Positions 43,301 through 58,300 of a DNA stretch of 64,000 nucleotides are shown piece by piece. Every line of letters begins with the position of its first letter. Within the stretch, counting starts at the first letter, position 1. A model generated the notes under the pieces. The model was given only the letters and a program-made list of their open reading frames with translations. It made no database searches and was not told where the DNA came from. Origin of the DNA: Axinella damicornis (Eukaryota > Porifera > Demospongiae > Axinellida > Axinellidae); assembly GCA_963931865.1 (NCBI GenBank), contig OZ007517.1, positions 8,358,676 to 8,422,675 of the forward strand, in the 5' to 3' direction. The position numbers were made by a program, and so were the translations under genes.

Positions 43301-46300
43301 CCGTGCTGGCAAAGTTGTGAGCGCTGTAACAATCCCTTGCCTTCTCCTTGAGCCGCCATTTCTGGCTATTCAATCGACGTCGCATCGAGCATGGTTTCAC
43401 GTGGCATGTGCGTTAATTGGAATGAGTTGCGATATCTAGCTTGCGCTACCAGTGAGTTGCAACCGGTTGCAGCGGCTGCTACCAGGAGTGCGGTTGCCCC
43501 TCATGATAGTTCAAGACATTTCCATTTCTTATGTGGGAAATTTCCAGGTATTTATTGTGTCGCAATCAGTATTGATTGTGCTGTGCAATTCATTGAGTGT
43601 GATGGCCGACATGCTTTGGTATGCAAGAATCAAATGTTCTTGTGGTGCATATTGCAGTGGATGACATGCTTCTTTGTGGCAGGAAGAACAAGTGTACACA
43701 AATGGTTTGTTTCTTTGGTTTCCAGCTTCACTCTCGACTCCCTCAGCTCCTACCGTAATGGTGGATTCCCTGTCCCCCACTTCCATCACCCTCACCTGGA
43801 CCCAGCCAGTGGACGATATTGTGAGCAGCTATGAGATAGCATTCTCCTACCAGGGACCTTGCAGTGGATTCACCCACACCAACACCACCTCTGTGGAGGG
43901 TACTAGCAGGAGTTACACACTGACTGCACTGCAGGAGTTCAGCAACTACACTGTCAATGTGGCAGCTGTGAATGATGTTGGGAATGCAACTGCTACTGTA
44001 TTGGGCACCACATTGAGTGCAGGTAATCAATAGTGTCTCTGTTACAATACTGCTGGGAGAAGGAGCAGTTGGTTATAATTATGTATAGGTGCTGCCAAGG
44101 AATATGACCTGTCATAATCAGCAGTTTAATGATTTGGCAACTGGTGGCCGCTGTGGATCCCATGGGGATTTCATCCACTTGAAACTGAAGGATTCCCCCA
44201 TTTGGTTTGCAAAGTGCAAAGGTTGAGTAATAGGCCATACAGGTTACATCGTTCCAGCTTTTTGGCATTACACAGAGTAAAATTAATGTGCTTATAATTT
44301 ATAATAGAGGTTCCTGTTTGACTATTGACCTTTCTGGCAGTTTTAGTTTCCCTACTGTCATACTTTCTTTGCTATTAGTTCCGAGTGGTGCACCCCAAGC
44401 AGTTCTGGCTATGGCAACAGGCAGCACTTCAATCTTTGTCCTGTGGGATCGTGTTAGTTGTATCGACCGTAACAGTGAGATCACAGGATACACAATCAGC
44501 TATACTCCGTCTGGTGGCAACATGCACATCATGGGCACTACTAGAAGTGACAGAGCCTACACAATAACTGGACTCAATGAAGCCACCGTCTACACTATCA
44601 TGGTAGCAGTGGACACCAATGGTGTGACTACAGGGCCCTTTATTGATCCCATCGATGTGGAGACATTTGGTAAGGACTCACTTAATTTACTAATAATTGT
44701 TGTACATAGATTCTTGCTGTTGGCTCTTATAGTTGATAAGCACGTGTACTTCACTTCAGGTTTGTTTATTTGTTGTCGAAATGTGTACACTCAACTGGGG
44801 TGTCCAATCTAGCTGCCATCCATATTCGATTATAAACATATCGTAGTACTGCTGTGACATCAACGTAAGTTTTTCTCCGTATACTACTGTTAGTAATGTG
44901 CCATGTGTCGTCAATTTGTGCTTGGGTATTGCGATTTCGAGGTTACTGGGTACTACTCAAAACGTTCACAGTACGTTCGAGACTTCGGACAGCTACATTG
45001 GAGACTACATGTACTTCATACAGCGTTCACAGTACGTTCAAGACTACAGAGTTCACAGTGCAGTACGGTCGAGACCGTTTTACACAGCGTTAAAAGTACA
45101 TTCGATACTACTTCACACAGCGCTCACAGGATGTTCGAGGCAGTGTTCACACTTCACACAGTATGTTAGGGACTACTTCACATAGCATTCACATGAAGTT
45201 TTTGCAAGATAATGTTCACTCTATGCAACATAAATTTTGTTTCAATCTGTAAAACTGTTGGAAAGATGTTTTAAGAAATTGTGATATGTATCATGATATG
45301 CATATCATACGTAGCAAGTATTGCCCAGCCCCCATCCCATTCAAGATGGGATAGGACTGAGGATGTGCAACCCTTTGTTTCTTTTTTTTTCTCCGAGAGG
45401 TGGAATATGATAGGCCTTCACTCTATCCTTTAGTTTTTCGGAGAAAACTCTGCTTTCTTGTTTGTTAGCAATTTAGAGCGCATGAAATGCCTAGCTTAGG
45501 ATTATTTAGTTAATCACCATGTCAAGGTAATGAAACTATGCCTTCGTAATGGTACAGTCATGATCCATGAACCTGGACCAGGAATGTATTCCACTTAGGC
45601 TGCAGGCTTTAATTTCATAGTCAAGAACCTGACGAATTACTGGAGACTAGATATGTTTCATAAGAGCTCATTGATAGTCTTGCAGTTCATGTCCATTGCA
45701 ATAGTGTTCTTCATAAATTTTGTCATGAGCAGAAAATTGTAGCCTGACTCACAGTTCCAGTCAGTAATGTTCTGAGGGTACACGCTCTGCATGGGTGTAG
45801 TAGCTGTCGTTAAACAAAGTCACGCCTCCGTAATGACACATTCATGATAGACCTGGACAAGGAGAATGAGTGAGCTATCAGACAACGGATTGACAAGGAT
45901 TCAGTAAGCACCTTGGACGCAATAATTGCAAGAAAGAAACACAAACGAGAATGCAACGTGTTTGCTCTATGCATGCAATACCCAGGTCTGAAAAATTTCC
46001 TTGTTAAGTTAAGAACATGTAGCTACCAAGTACTTTTATACTGCAAGCTGCAGAAGGTACGTAAGTAGAGTCTAATCATGGATACACCCACAAGAGAGGT
46101 TGGACTAGGTGAGGTAAGCAATTGTCACCCTCTGGTAATGGGAGCCAGTGTATGTTAATACGAGTGGAAACCGCACTCCTGGTAGCCAGTGAACCTTGTG
46201 GTTACCTGATCAGACTCTGATTGCATCCACCAGCACATACTTGTGGCTAGCCTCATAGTAATGCATAGCTAATTAGCAATTAGTAGTAATGAACTTGCAT

Positions 46301-49300
46301 ATGTATAATTGATTTTCAGATGTTGGCCTAACCCTGAATGGTGTGAACTACACTAACAACAGCATTGTGACCAGGACAGACATTGGAAATCATTTTGCAG
46401 CTCTGCTCTGCACAACTACCTACACATTCTGCTGTTCATCTGGAAACCGTTACACTCAGTGGTTCTTTCCCGATGGAAGTCAAGTCGTGAATAATGGTAA
46501 TCTTCCATACTACAGAACTAAGAGTACTAATCCTCGGGCAGTGCTGCTCCACCGCAATCCTCAGGGTACCACAGCAGGGATCTTCCGCTGTGACATACCT
46601 GACGGCAGTGGAGTACTACAGAGCATGTTTGTGGGGATATATGATAATGGCACTGGTGAGTCCTGTGTACTGTGTGAGTTAGTTGTAAGAGTGTTCTGAT
46701 ACTGTTTAGTGGGAGAGAAATGTAGTTTACAGATTCCATGGCTGGATTTATTGGACTGGGCGATCATTTTGAGGATATGTATCTGTTTTCATTCTAGGGG
46801 CAACCGCACTGCTGGTAGCCGGTTGCAAGTCGCTGGTAGCACAAGCTAGGTATTGCAGCTCATTCCAATTAACGCACATTTCACGTGAGGACCATGCTCA
46901 GTCGATCGAGTCAGCAATGGCGGCCCAAGGTGAAGACAAGAAATTGTTACAGCGCTCGCAACTTCGCCAGCACGGCGTCAAACAAAACAACAGTGATTAC
47001 GGCCATGTGGTCAGAATCTTCGTGTGCCTTTCCTGATAACGGTACTGCCACCAGAAGTTGAAGAGAGCGCTCGAGCAATGGCGGCCAACGGCGAGACAAA
47101 AGCTCTTATATCTCCACCACCAAGGTGAGTTTCAGCACCAACTTTTTACGTCCTGGGCAGTGCATGATAGCGATCACGGTGGTGTAGTCAGAATCTCTGT
47201 AGGCCAATCCTAAGCGCTCAAACATTATATTAATTATTTAAGCGGCACAATTTTTCCCCTACCAGGAGTGTAATCACTGCCATAGTGCATGGATTACGTA
47301 CATATGTTGATCTCCTGTTTTTGTATGCTCAAAGTTTGTGGAAGATAGTGCATACTGTAACATTTGTGCATTCTGCTATACCTTTATACAAATGTTTGTC
47401 TTATTTGCCCTACGTACGTACAATAAGCAAAAGGAGGGTTGAATCTGAAGATGAAGCAGCTACAAACCATTTACCATAGAAATGGCAGCTGCCTACTGAT
47501 TTCGTAGGGTTATTCTTGTAAAAAATTAGTTAGGATCACACTGGTGGAGTTACCTTTGGATTGTCTTGGCAGCAGGACCAAGGGATACAGTGGACGGAAG
47601 TTGATCCATTATTTTAGCAAGGTTGCAGACTGGAGATGAGTACGTAAATCCAGAATAAGAGCTTTTAATTGAGCTGCGCTTACTGATGTGCGGCTATGCA
47701 TGGTATATATTAGCTGAGGACAATGCATAAGTCAAAAATTGTATTCCTGTACTGCTCTGCTGAAGAGGTGTGATATCTGTAATTTAAGACTCATTGACCA
47801 GTGAAAGAGCACATAGCTACTATGTCTGAACATGGTCACCAGATTCCAGTCTTAATTATGGAGTGGTTACCACCACATATACGTATGCCACACTTCAATG
47901 GCTGCCAGAAATTACCTGTGATTGCACAGAAATTACCTGTGATTGCACAGAAACTGCGTGTGACATCATAGCCACAAATTAAACCATCCAGTGACTTTGT
48001 GACCCATTTGTGAATCTCAACAGCATGAGAAGCACAGTGACTACACTAATTGGGTCAAAATACACCCGTACTGCTAACAACTCTTGTGAGAGTAAGATGA
48101 GCACTTACTAAAACAATCATGACACAATTTTACAATGAAAGAAAAGTATTTTAATGTGATCATTTTCTCCAGGGAACCTTGAGGTGACTTCCCTCCAGTT
48201 CCAGCTGACCACAGACCCGAATGCCACTACTCCAACTTTCACCCTAACCTGTAACTCCACTGGTGGTCCTGTCACTACTTTCTCTTGGAGGAGAGACGGT
48301 GCATTAGTGACTAATAATAACAGTTACAACATTGCTGCACCCGTAGTTACTGATGCTGTGAGTGGTACCTACAGCCTTACCCTGACAGTGATGGGGAGAC
48401 GAGCAGGGCAATATGAGTGCAGTGTGACCAACAGCAGGACACCTATGGACACTGGAAACCTAACAATTGAGAGTAAGTTTTATGAAATTGTATGGGCTCA
48501 TTGCTACATAGTACTATTCCGAGAGAGCTTATTCGTAGCAAGGACAACAGACTTTAATGGTAAGTCCAAATGGGGTGTATGGTGGTGTACATGATCTTAC
48601 CTGCATCATCTCTACCCCCAATGTCACCAACCCCAGACTAAACCCCCCACCCCTCCCATTTCTTCACCAATTCTTTTATTTGCAATTTCTATTCTCATTT
48701 CCTGGAATTTCCAGATTTTTTATCAATGACATCATCTCCACATTCTTAACCCTTGGTTGTGCTGTTTAGTTCAGTTTCCACTGAAGAAGATCTCCGGATC
48801 GAAACGTTTGGACTTACCATTAAAGTCTGTTGTCATTGCTACGAATAAGCTCAATAAATCCTCTCGGAATAGTAAGTTTTATGTTAAGTTTGCTCAAGAA
48901 AGTAGGAAAAATGCCTTCTTTAACTTGGCTCCTGGCTCTCTGTTGATTATTGTCAGCTGTGCTTACAGACTTACACCTTTCAGCGTGAGTAGCCCCAATG
49001 TCATTAACCAACATTGCGCTTCATTGTGACAAGTTTACCTGTTGATGATATAATTATAGAAGCTCTCATTCCAAATTAGCTCTTTTGTGCTGTTTGACTA
49101 GCCTCGTTCCCAGGCCGTCTGCCAGTCGCGCGCGCATCGCATATTTGTGACCTTTGAACCCTTGTCAGATAGCTATCTGACAAGGGTTCAAAGGTCATGA
49201 ATATGCGATGCTGTTTGACCATATCCTAATAAGACAAAGAGCAAACAAACGTTTGTCTCCACAATTACGTTTATGTTCCCTCTTACGGAGTCCTACCACT

Positions 49301-52300
49301 TCACCATTGTTATCTTAGAGCTGAGAAGTACGTAAGTATATATACCCGGTACCTTGAATTACGTTTACAAGGTGTAGTCCACTGTCAATATCTTCATACT
49401 GATCATGACGTGCGCTGTTTCTTGACTGCTACAGCTGCTGACCCACCTACTGATCTGGCTGTTGAACCAGTTGGCCCAACCAGCATCAGAGTCTCCTGGA
49501 CTGCACCCACTTCAGTAGCCACTGTTACAGGGTATCGGATATATTACCAGGCAGAGGGAGACTCAGGCAGTGTACCTATCAATGCTGGTGTAACTAGCTA
49601 CACACTGGGCAACCTCCAAGATGGCATCACATATAACGTCACCATGGTGGCTCTCTCCATACACCTGCCAAGCTCTGTGGTTGGGCCTGAGACTGTTACC
49701 CTCGGTAAATCCCTGTACCTACATATACCATGTACGTATTTCGACTCTTATGAGTATGTATGGTATCCATTGGACAGACTTTTGACACCATCCCCTCTAG
49801 TAATTTGATAGCAAGGCCCTTCCAATTCAATACATTGTTTCTCATCTCCCTTTCATTTCTGCCAGCGTCAATTTTCAGCATCCAGCATGGGCAGTTACCC
49901 TCGGCAAATCCCTAGATACGTAGTTCTTTCCTTTGTGACCATGTACTTGCCTTTCTTTGACTCTTATAAGTACTTGTATGACTTCCTTAGTTCCTCCAGT
50001 ACATAGTTACCTTCACTTCCTTTTCATGTTTCCACGGAAGGTGCTCCACTGACAATAGAGGTTACAGGTCTCATGTCTGCCATAGCTGGCCAGACCATTA
50101 ACCTGACCTGCACTGTCATTCGGGGACTGAATATATCTGGAACACCTGATGTGCAGTGGCTAGGTCGTAGTGGTGATGTCCTCCTCAGTGGGAGTAATGG
50201 CATCGTGGTGGATGATACTGCCATGGTTGGCGACTCCACATTTGTCAGGAAACTTCAGTTCACTCCAGTTCGGACATCACATGGTGAACTGTACACATGC
50301 CAGGCTATGGCAGATTCAGTGAATGGAACAAAGGCTATCAACCTTACTGTGCAAAGTAAGTGTACGGTTAGATTGTTTGTGCATGCACGACACTGCCTTT
50401 GTAGGTCTCCAGCACTAATAGTGTTAGTCACACAATGCATGAGTATGGTGCCTAAAGTATGTTTAAGTTGTCAATGACTTTCTTTGTAGTTCCACGTCCA
50501 AATGTGACCATCGTACGAGATCGAGCTGATCCCCTGTACTCCGGAACCAGACTTAACCTTACCTGCAGTGTTCAGTTCAGCTCCGTAGTAGACACAAACA
50601 TCAGTGTGAACATCTCCTGGATTGGACCAAATGGAGAGATGCTCCCTAGTACCATTGTAGCTGAAGACCCACCATTGGCCTTCAACAGTATCACCACCAT
50701 TTTGTTAAGCAGTGATAATTCAGGAACCTATGGGTGCAATGCCACTGCCAATCCAGTCCCACCAATGACCTCAATTGTTGCAAGTGAAACAGGCATGGCC
50801 ACTCAGAACCTTGCTATAGTTGGTGAGTGATAAATCATACCTATACAGTCTTGCACTTACATTGCATACGTATGTGACTTTGATGTGCTGTCTCCTGTTA
50901 ATGGACTGGCCTTGCTCCCAGGTCCACCCAGCTTCTTATCACTTGCAATATGGATAGTGAATGTGGCTGCAACACTGTAACATACACACACGCAGTTGTG
51001 GGTACTGATAACCAAAGACTGCTTATGTGTAGAAGCCAATGCCACATACTATATGCGTGCAGTTGGATAGCATGAAAGCTTCAGCAGTCTCTCAGACTGT
51101 AACTTAATTGTGATGAATGTTACGTATGTACCTTAGGCTGTAGTGTAAATGTTTGTCATCATGGCTGCATTTACACAAGGATTCACAGCTAACAGTATTC
51201 ATAGGTGGATTTTATTGAGTGTTGACTGCAACAGTTGTGCACTCACTAGACCTTCATGACTGTTGAGCATACTGGAATCTTTGGGTATCCACTGGCTATT
51301 TGAGCCTGACACTCTACTGCACCACAGCACTGCCTACTGTTATGGTTTGCATTCTCTCGCTAATACATCCCCCCATTTGTACACTACTTTTGAGTCTAAA
51401 GTAGGGAGGGAGCTTTTACTCGGATTTGTCTAGACTGTACGCCCCCATAATGCAAGGTCGAAAAAGGCTTTGATGTAGCTAGAACAGCAACGATGTTGGC
51501 CATGTACCACGAGACATTTGATTTGTGTCTACCACTTGAGGGGGAAGTGATAATATTGTGACAGGCCTGTAACTTTGTTCGCTATAAGCTAAAATTGTAA
51601 ACTTCTTTGTAAACTGACAAAAAATTCACGGACATAACAAATTGTACTGCACACGTGTAGTTGTTATATTCTAGAACACACTGACCATGGGGCATTGGAG
51701 GGCGGTTACTCAAAGGGAGCATATTAGGGAGACTATATATAAGGAACCGTCTTTGGTATACAAACAGAACTGCACTGCCCACAGTCAACCTGTCGTTAAT
51801 ATAGGTATCCACTTTGGCCATGTAGTCAAAACTTGTGCAAAATTCTTCGCCCATTAATGGATGGCTTGTCATAATGATTTCAATCTTCTCACTTCTCTTC
51901 AGACCTCCCACACACTGTGACCATCTCAGAGTCTGCGACAGCAGTGGCAGGGAACACTCTCACTCTGACCTGCACTGTGGATGTGAGCATCCAACCAGTT
52001 GTCCAGTGGATACACTCCAATGGTACTATTGTCACCAGCATTAGCGGGATCACTGTGGGCTCCCCTGTGAGGTCAGACAACATCACAAACCTCACCCTCA
52101 CATTCAACCCTCTCCTCACCTCCCATGGGGGACCATACACCTGCCAGTCGGAGGTGAATACGACTTCATCGACACAAAATTTTACCCATGATGTCACTGT
52201 ACAAAGTGAGTTACGTGCAGTATAATCTATGCACCTTGCACATTACGTTTTCACCTATTTGTTTGTGTTCTTTCTTTGTTAGTTGGATCCCTATCTCTGA

Positions 52301-55300
52301 GTACCAGTCGTGAACCGAATGTGGCCCTGTACGTCAATCAGAATGTCACCCTCACTTGCACTGCCAGCCTGTCACCAACTGTAGACACCAGTGTAACCGT
52401 GGTAGTCACATGGAGTGGTCCAAGAGGAGTTCGATCCAACACCGCCATGACAACACAGAGAGAATACACCAATGCTGTTACTCATAGTCAACTACAGACA
52501 AGTGACTCTGGTAACTACACTTGTAGTGCTACTGCCAGGCCTGATGTGTCGTCTACCTTTGTTGCTGCAAGTATGAACACCACCAGTGTGCTGAGCATTG
52601 TGGTAGTAGGTAAGCCTCTGTTGATACTAACACAAACTGAGTAGGGTTTTCATGGTGTGAAACCTTTGATCCTCCCACTTCTCCAGACCTCTCACACACT
52701 GTGACCATCTCAGGGCCTGGGAGAGCAATATCAGGGAACACTCTCAGTCTGACCTGCACTGTGAATGTGAGCATCCAACCAGTTGTACAGTGGATACACT
52801 CCAATGGTACTAATGTCACCAACACTAGTGGAATCTCTGTGGGCCTCCCAGTGAGAGCAGGCAACACCACAACCCTAACCCTCACATTCAACCCTCTCTC
52901 CACCTCCCATGGAGGACCGTACACCTGCCAATCGGAAGTGAATGAGGCTTCATCGACACAAAATTCTACCAGAGATGTCACTGTACAAAGTGAGTTAGTG
53001 GACATTGTGCATGCACTGCATATTTCAACCATTTGCGATATGACTGCATGCTTGTTCTTTTTTTGCTAGTTGCACCTCCGCGTCTGAGTGTTAGTTACAT
53101 GTATTATTATTTATGCACCTTGCACATTATGTTTTCACCTATTTGTTTGTGTTCTTTCTTTGTTAGTTGGATCCCTATCTCTGAGTACCAGTCGTGAACC
53201 GACTGTGACCCTGTACATCAATCAGAGTGTCACCCTCACATGCACTGCCAGCCTGTCACCAACTGTAGACACCAGTGTAACTGTGATAGTCACATGGAAC
53301 GGTCCAAGAGGAGTTCAATCCAACACCGCCATGACAACACAGAGAGAATACACCAATGCTGTTACTCATAGTCAACTTCAGACAAGTGACTCTGGTAACT
53401 ACACTTGTAGTGCTACTGCCAGCCCTGATGTGTCGTCTACCTTTGCTGCTGCAAGTACTAACACCACCAGTGTGCTGAGTATTGTGGTAGTAGGTAAGAC
53501 TTTGTTCATACAATCACAAGCGGAATACCGTAGTCACACATTATTAGGCACAGCTCACTTACAAGTGCATGTTTGCTGTTGGGTACAGGTTCGATTCTTG
53601 TCCCAGCTACTCATTATTAAACCTTTGATCTTCCCACTTCTCCAGACCTCTCACACACTGTGACCATCTCAGGGCCTGGGAGATCAGTAGCAGGGGACAC
53701 TGTCACTCTGACCTGCACTGTGGATGTGAGCATCCAACCAATTGTACAGTGGATACACCCGAATGGTACTATTGTCACCAACATTAGTGGGATCACTGTG
53801 AGCCTCCCAGAAAGAGCAGGCAACATCACAACCCTAACCCTCACATTCAACCCTCTCTCCACCTCCCATGGAGGACCGTACACCTGCCAATCGGAGGTGA
53901 ATGAGGCTTTATCGACGCAAAATTCTACCGGAAACATCACTGTACAAAGTGAGTTACTGAACATTTTAATTGTGCATGCACTGCCTGTTTCGGCCATTCG
54001 GGATAATATGACTGCTTGTTCTTTTTTTGCTAGTTGCACCTCCGCGTCTGAGTATTGGTCCTGAACGAAATGAAGCCGATCTTATGGTAAATCAGAATCT
54101 CACCCTCACCTGCACGGTGGAGCTGATAGCCAGTGTAGACACCAGTGTAGCTGTGGTGTTCACATGGACTGGTCCTAGAGGAGTACTATCCAACACAACT
54201 ATGACAACACAGGAACCGTACGCCAGCACAGTTACTGTTAGTCGACTACAGAGAAGTGACTCTGGTACCTACACTTGTAATGCTATTGCCAGCCCTACTG
54301 TATCATCTGCCTTCATTGTTGCAAGTACTAATGGCACTGATATGCTGAACATCATGGTAGTAGGTAAGACTCTCTAGCTGTTGATGTCGTGATATTGCTC
54401 TTTTCAGCTGAATGAGGTGACCCTGGTGCTCTTTCATAAATTGTTTATCCTCAATTTCTTCTCTAGGTCTTCTACACATTTTAACCATCTCAGAGTCTGG
54501 AACAGGATTAGCAGGAGACCCATTGAATCTGACCTGCACTGTGGATGTGAGCATCCAACCAGTTGTACAGTGGATACACTCCAATGGTACTAATGTCACC
54601 AGTGTTGGTGGCATCTCTGTGGGCCTCCCAGTGAGAGCAGACAACATCACTAACCTCACCCTCACATTCGACCGTCTCCTCACCTCCCATGGAGGACCAT
54701 ACACCTGCCAGTCGGTGGTGGATGAGGCTTCATCAACACGAAATTCTACCAGAAACATCACTGTACAACGTGAGTTAGTGGACCTTGTGCATGCACGGCA
54801 TGTTTCAACCACTTCCTCATGTATGGGCATGCTGGATGGCTTAGTGCCTCAGGCAGTGTTAACAGTCAATCATTTTGATGTGTATGATAAAGCTATGAAG
54901 CAGATCAAGGGCTGTGTGAAGGGCGCCCTGCAGCTTTCAGTTCTACAGGTATGTTAGCAAACACAACTAGAATACTTACATCACATGAATTGAATTCGGG
55001 CAGCCGACCATAACTCATGTAAGGACTAGACGCAGTTCCAGCAGCCGTTTCTGCCAGAGCGTGGGCTCCAACAATGCATTGAATCGGCTCATTCCCAGAC
55101 TGAAATGGTCTGGGGACAAGAACAGAAGTGCCAAGGCAAACGTCCTTCTTTTGGCCAGCTTATAAAGTATTAGGGCTAGTTTTCAAACTGGTTAAGTTTA
55201 CAATCAGTTTGTAACATACATAGCTTGAAATGAGTGTTATAAGACAGTAACCATCCTTTTCCTCTCATTTTACAGTTCCATCACCAACTGTGTCTGTCAC

Positions 55301-58300
55301 TACTGAAACCCCCTCATATATTGGAACTAACACAGCCCTCAATTGTAGCATAACACTGAATCATGATGCGGTGGACACAACGGTGAATATCGGTCGGGTA
55401 GATGTAACCTGGATGGGACCACAGGGACGCTTATCCTCTAATGACACTATTGCCATCTCAGAGACCACTGTTTCCAGCAATGTGTATGAATCCACTCTGA
55501 CATTGAGCCCACTAATGAACATAGCCGCTGGCAATTATACATGTGAGGCCATCATGATTCCAGTCCCAGATCAGTTTCTCCTCACGAGCAGAACTGGCCA
55601 TGGCATTCGAACTATCTCTGTAGAAGGTAAAGTTAATGTGTTGCATTTCTGTGTACATAAGCAGTTCCTTGGTCTTCGGGTGCGGTAAGAGATAACGAAC
55701 CTCACGAGACAAACTGACTATGTAATTCTTGCCCAGCAGTAGCCAATATGTGTACAATGCAAGATTGCCACACCTAAATCAACTGATGAATATGATTTTT
55801 TTGTGTCATGAACTTGGCTTCCTTCCTAGGTCTTCCACCCCCTGAGGTTAACATTTCAAGTATAGGAACTCCTACTGCAGGAGGAGTGTTTGCCCTGACA
55901 TGCAGTGTATCTGTCGTTGCGAATGTGTACTCACCACCTACCATTGAGTGGCAATATTCCAATGGCAGCCTCATCACCTCAGGGGGGAATATAGAGCTAG
56001 TGGGACCATTCGTTTCTGGAAGGATATCTAACCTCACTCTGAAATTTAACCGAACACGTACATCGGATCGTGGACAGTACAGCTGCCAAGCGAACATTAC
56101 CATCCCACTAGCAGCCATCTCAAACCTAACAAATGCCTCATCAGTGAATTTCAGTGTACAAGGTCAGTGTATCCATCATGTAAATATCGTTTGAGCTTGT
56201 AGCAATTTCAATTTGTGTATATCTCTGCACACAGTTCCTCCTCCACAGATTACTATTTCTGGATCCCCAGTGAATGACTCTTTCTTTGCTGGTATCCTGT
56301 TTAACTTGACGTGCAACATCCAGTTGGATCCAGCAGTTGACACCCAAGTCAGTGTGACTGGAATGTGGAACAGATCAGGAACCCCCCTGACAAGTGGCGG
56401 TCGCATCACAGTGTTTGGCACATCTGCTGGCCTGCTGCTCTACCAGACCCGAGTTCAGTTCAACCCCCTCAGTGGTGTGGATGATGGGCTGTTTACATGT
56501 GCAGCTCTTGTTGAGCCTCAAACTCCTTTAGTTGTGGGGATTTCAGCTGTCAATATGCGGGAGATCACCGTTACAGGTTAGTATCAACTATGTACATTCA
56601 TTTGACACCCAATTGTTGAAGATACTTCTTAGCATACCTATGAAACGTCTGTGCTATGTTTCTTGAAGATCTAAGTCAGGGAAGTGCATCACTCCATGCA
56701 TGTGGGGATTATGTATACGTATGGAATATCAATTGGCATTGGATCAGTAAATAGTACTATATTTGCAAGTGAGTATGCACCTTGTCCTGAATACTTGGAA
56801 TGATTTGTAAGAGCTAAAAGAAATCGTACACTTAAATCTTTACCATTTGCAGTCATTGGAGGTCAGTCTATTGGCTTGACATTTACTTACCCTAAGCCCA
56901 GGCGTTTAAACCAGTTCAGGATCCGAATTAAACTAAACCGGATCCGTGTAAACGCTCTAATCCAGATTGGAAACCGGTTTACGTAACCCACATCAGGATA
57001 TGGGTGACCGGGATTGAATCCAGATTAGTTTCGAAGGAGGTGTGTGTAAACAGCTGGAGCGGTTTCTAAGTGGATTATTTGCTGCACACGGAAGCTGTCA
57101 GTATTCATGACAAGTAGTCCAGCCCAGTGCAAGTTGTGATTCATGAGCTAAACTGGCTCTAAAGTGGACACTTCTAATCCGGATTCTAATCCAGTAAAGT
57201 AACCCGGATTAGTACGTGTAAACGGGGCTCTAGATACTAAGGTTCTGTTGCGAGTTTTCATCCTCTAAACTGCACTCCACCATCCTAAGTACATCTGTGA
57301 TTGTAACTACACCCACTCATTAACGAGTATTCAATCAAGCTGCTCATGCAGTTAATGCTAACTCGCTTACACGGCAATACCTCATTCTTTTGCATGGAAG
57401 AGTTTTCCATAGGTGGACTTCCTCTTCCGCTTCTACCTACTTGAACCCTTGTGCTTTGTAGCATTGATGTATTGATTGTACTTCATCATTAGATACTCAC
57501 TACCCTGTGCGTGTGCGCACAGCAGGGGTAAAGTGATCGGTTGTGTCTGTGGAGTACACAAAAATCAGCAGTTTGAGCAGTGAAGGCCTTGTTGAAAGCT
57601 AGCTCTGAACAGAAGTGACGGAAATCAGAAAATACTAGCGTCCATAGATCAGAGATCCACTTGAGAGGCTGAGAAGTAATGCATGGGTGTGTAGTAGCCC
57701 TGAATTTAATGTTGTTGCCAGGACTACCTTTGACTCTATCATGTATCACTCATGCACCTGTCTCTGTTTACTATTCACACTATTTCTGTATAGGCTTGAT
57801 TACTTTGTAGATGTTGTAGATCATAAATATATTAAGTCATACAGGATATGGTTTGACCTGATCTGATATATATACTTGCATCTTGTTGGAATGATTGAGT
57901 TTTTGTGTCTGCAAACAGTTGTTACACTGGTAGCAGAGGACGGTTGTGATTTGAGAATGGCAGAACGCCACGTCAGCTTGCCAAAACCGTGTGCAAACGG
58001 AGATGTGAACGAGTGGTTCAAGAGATTCGATATCTGTTGCAAGGCGAACGGATGGAACGCAGCAACGTCTGCACTTAAACTACCGACCCTGTTGGAAGGA
58101 GAAGCCCTCGCTGTTTGGTTGGAGCTCAGTGAGGAGCAACAAGGAGACTATGCAGCCGCAAAGAAGGGAATTTGCACAGCGATGATGCCCATGGAATTTG
58201 TTTCCCTTGACGGATTTCACCGACGCAAGTTGCGGCCAGGAGAACCAATATCGGTGTTTGTGCACGAATTGAAGCAGCTCCTGGAACACGCTATGCCAGG

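Noticed and set aside
57876..57956. Earlier in-frame ATG for gag
   Set aside because: It lies in the 5' LTR and the frame then crosses the primer binding site, so the ATG at 57957 is taken.
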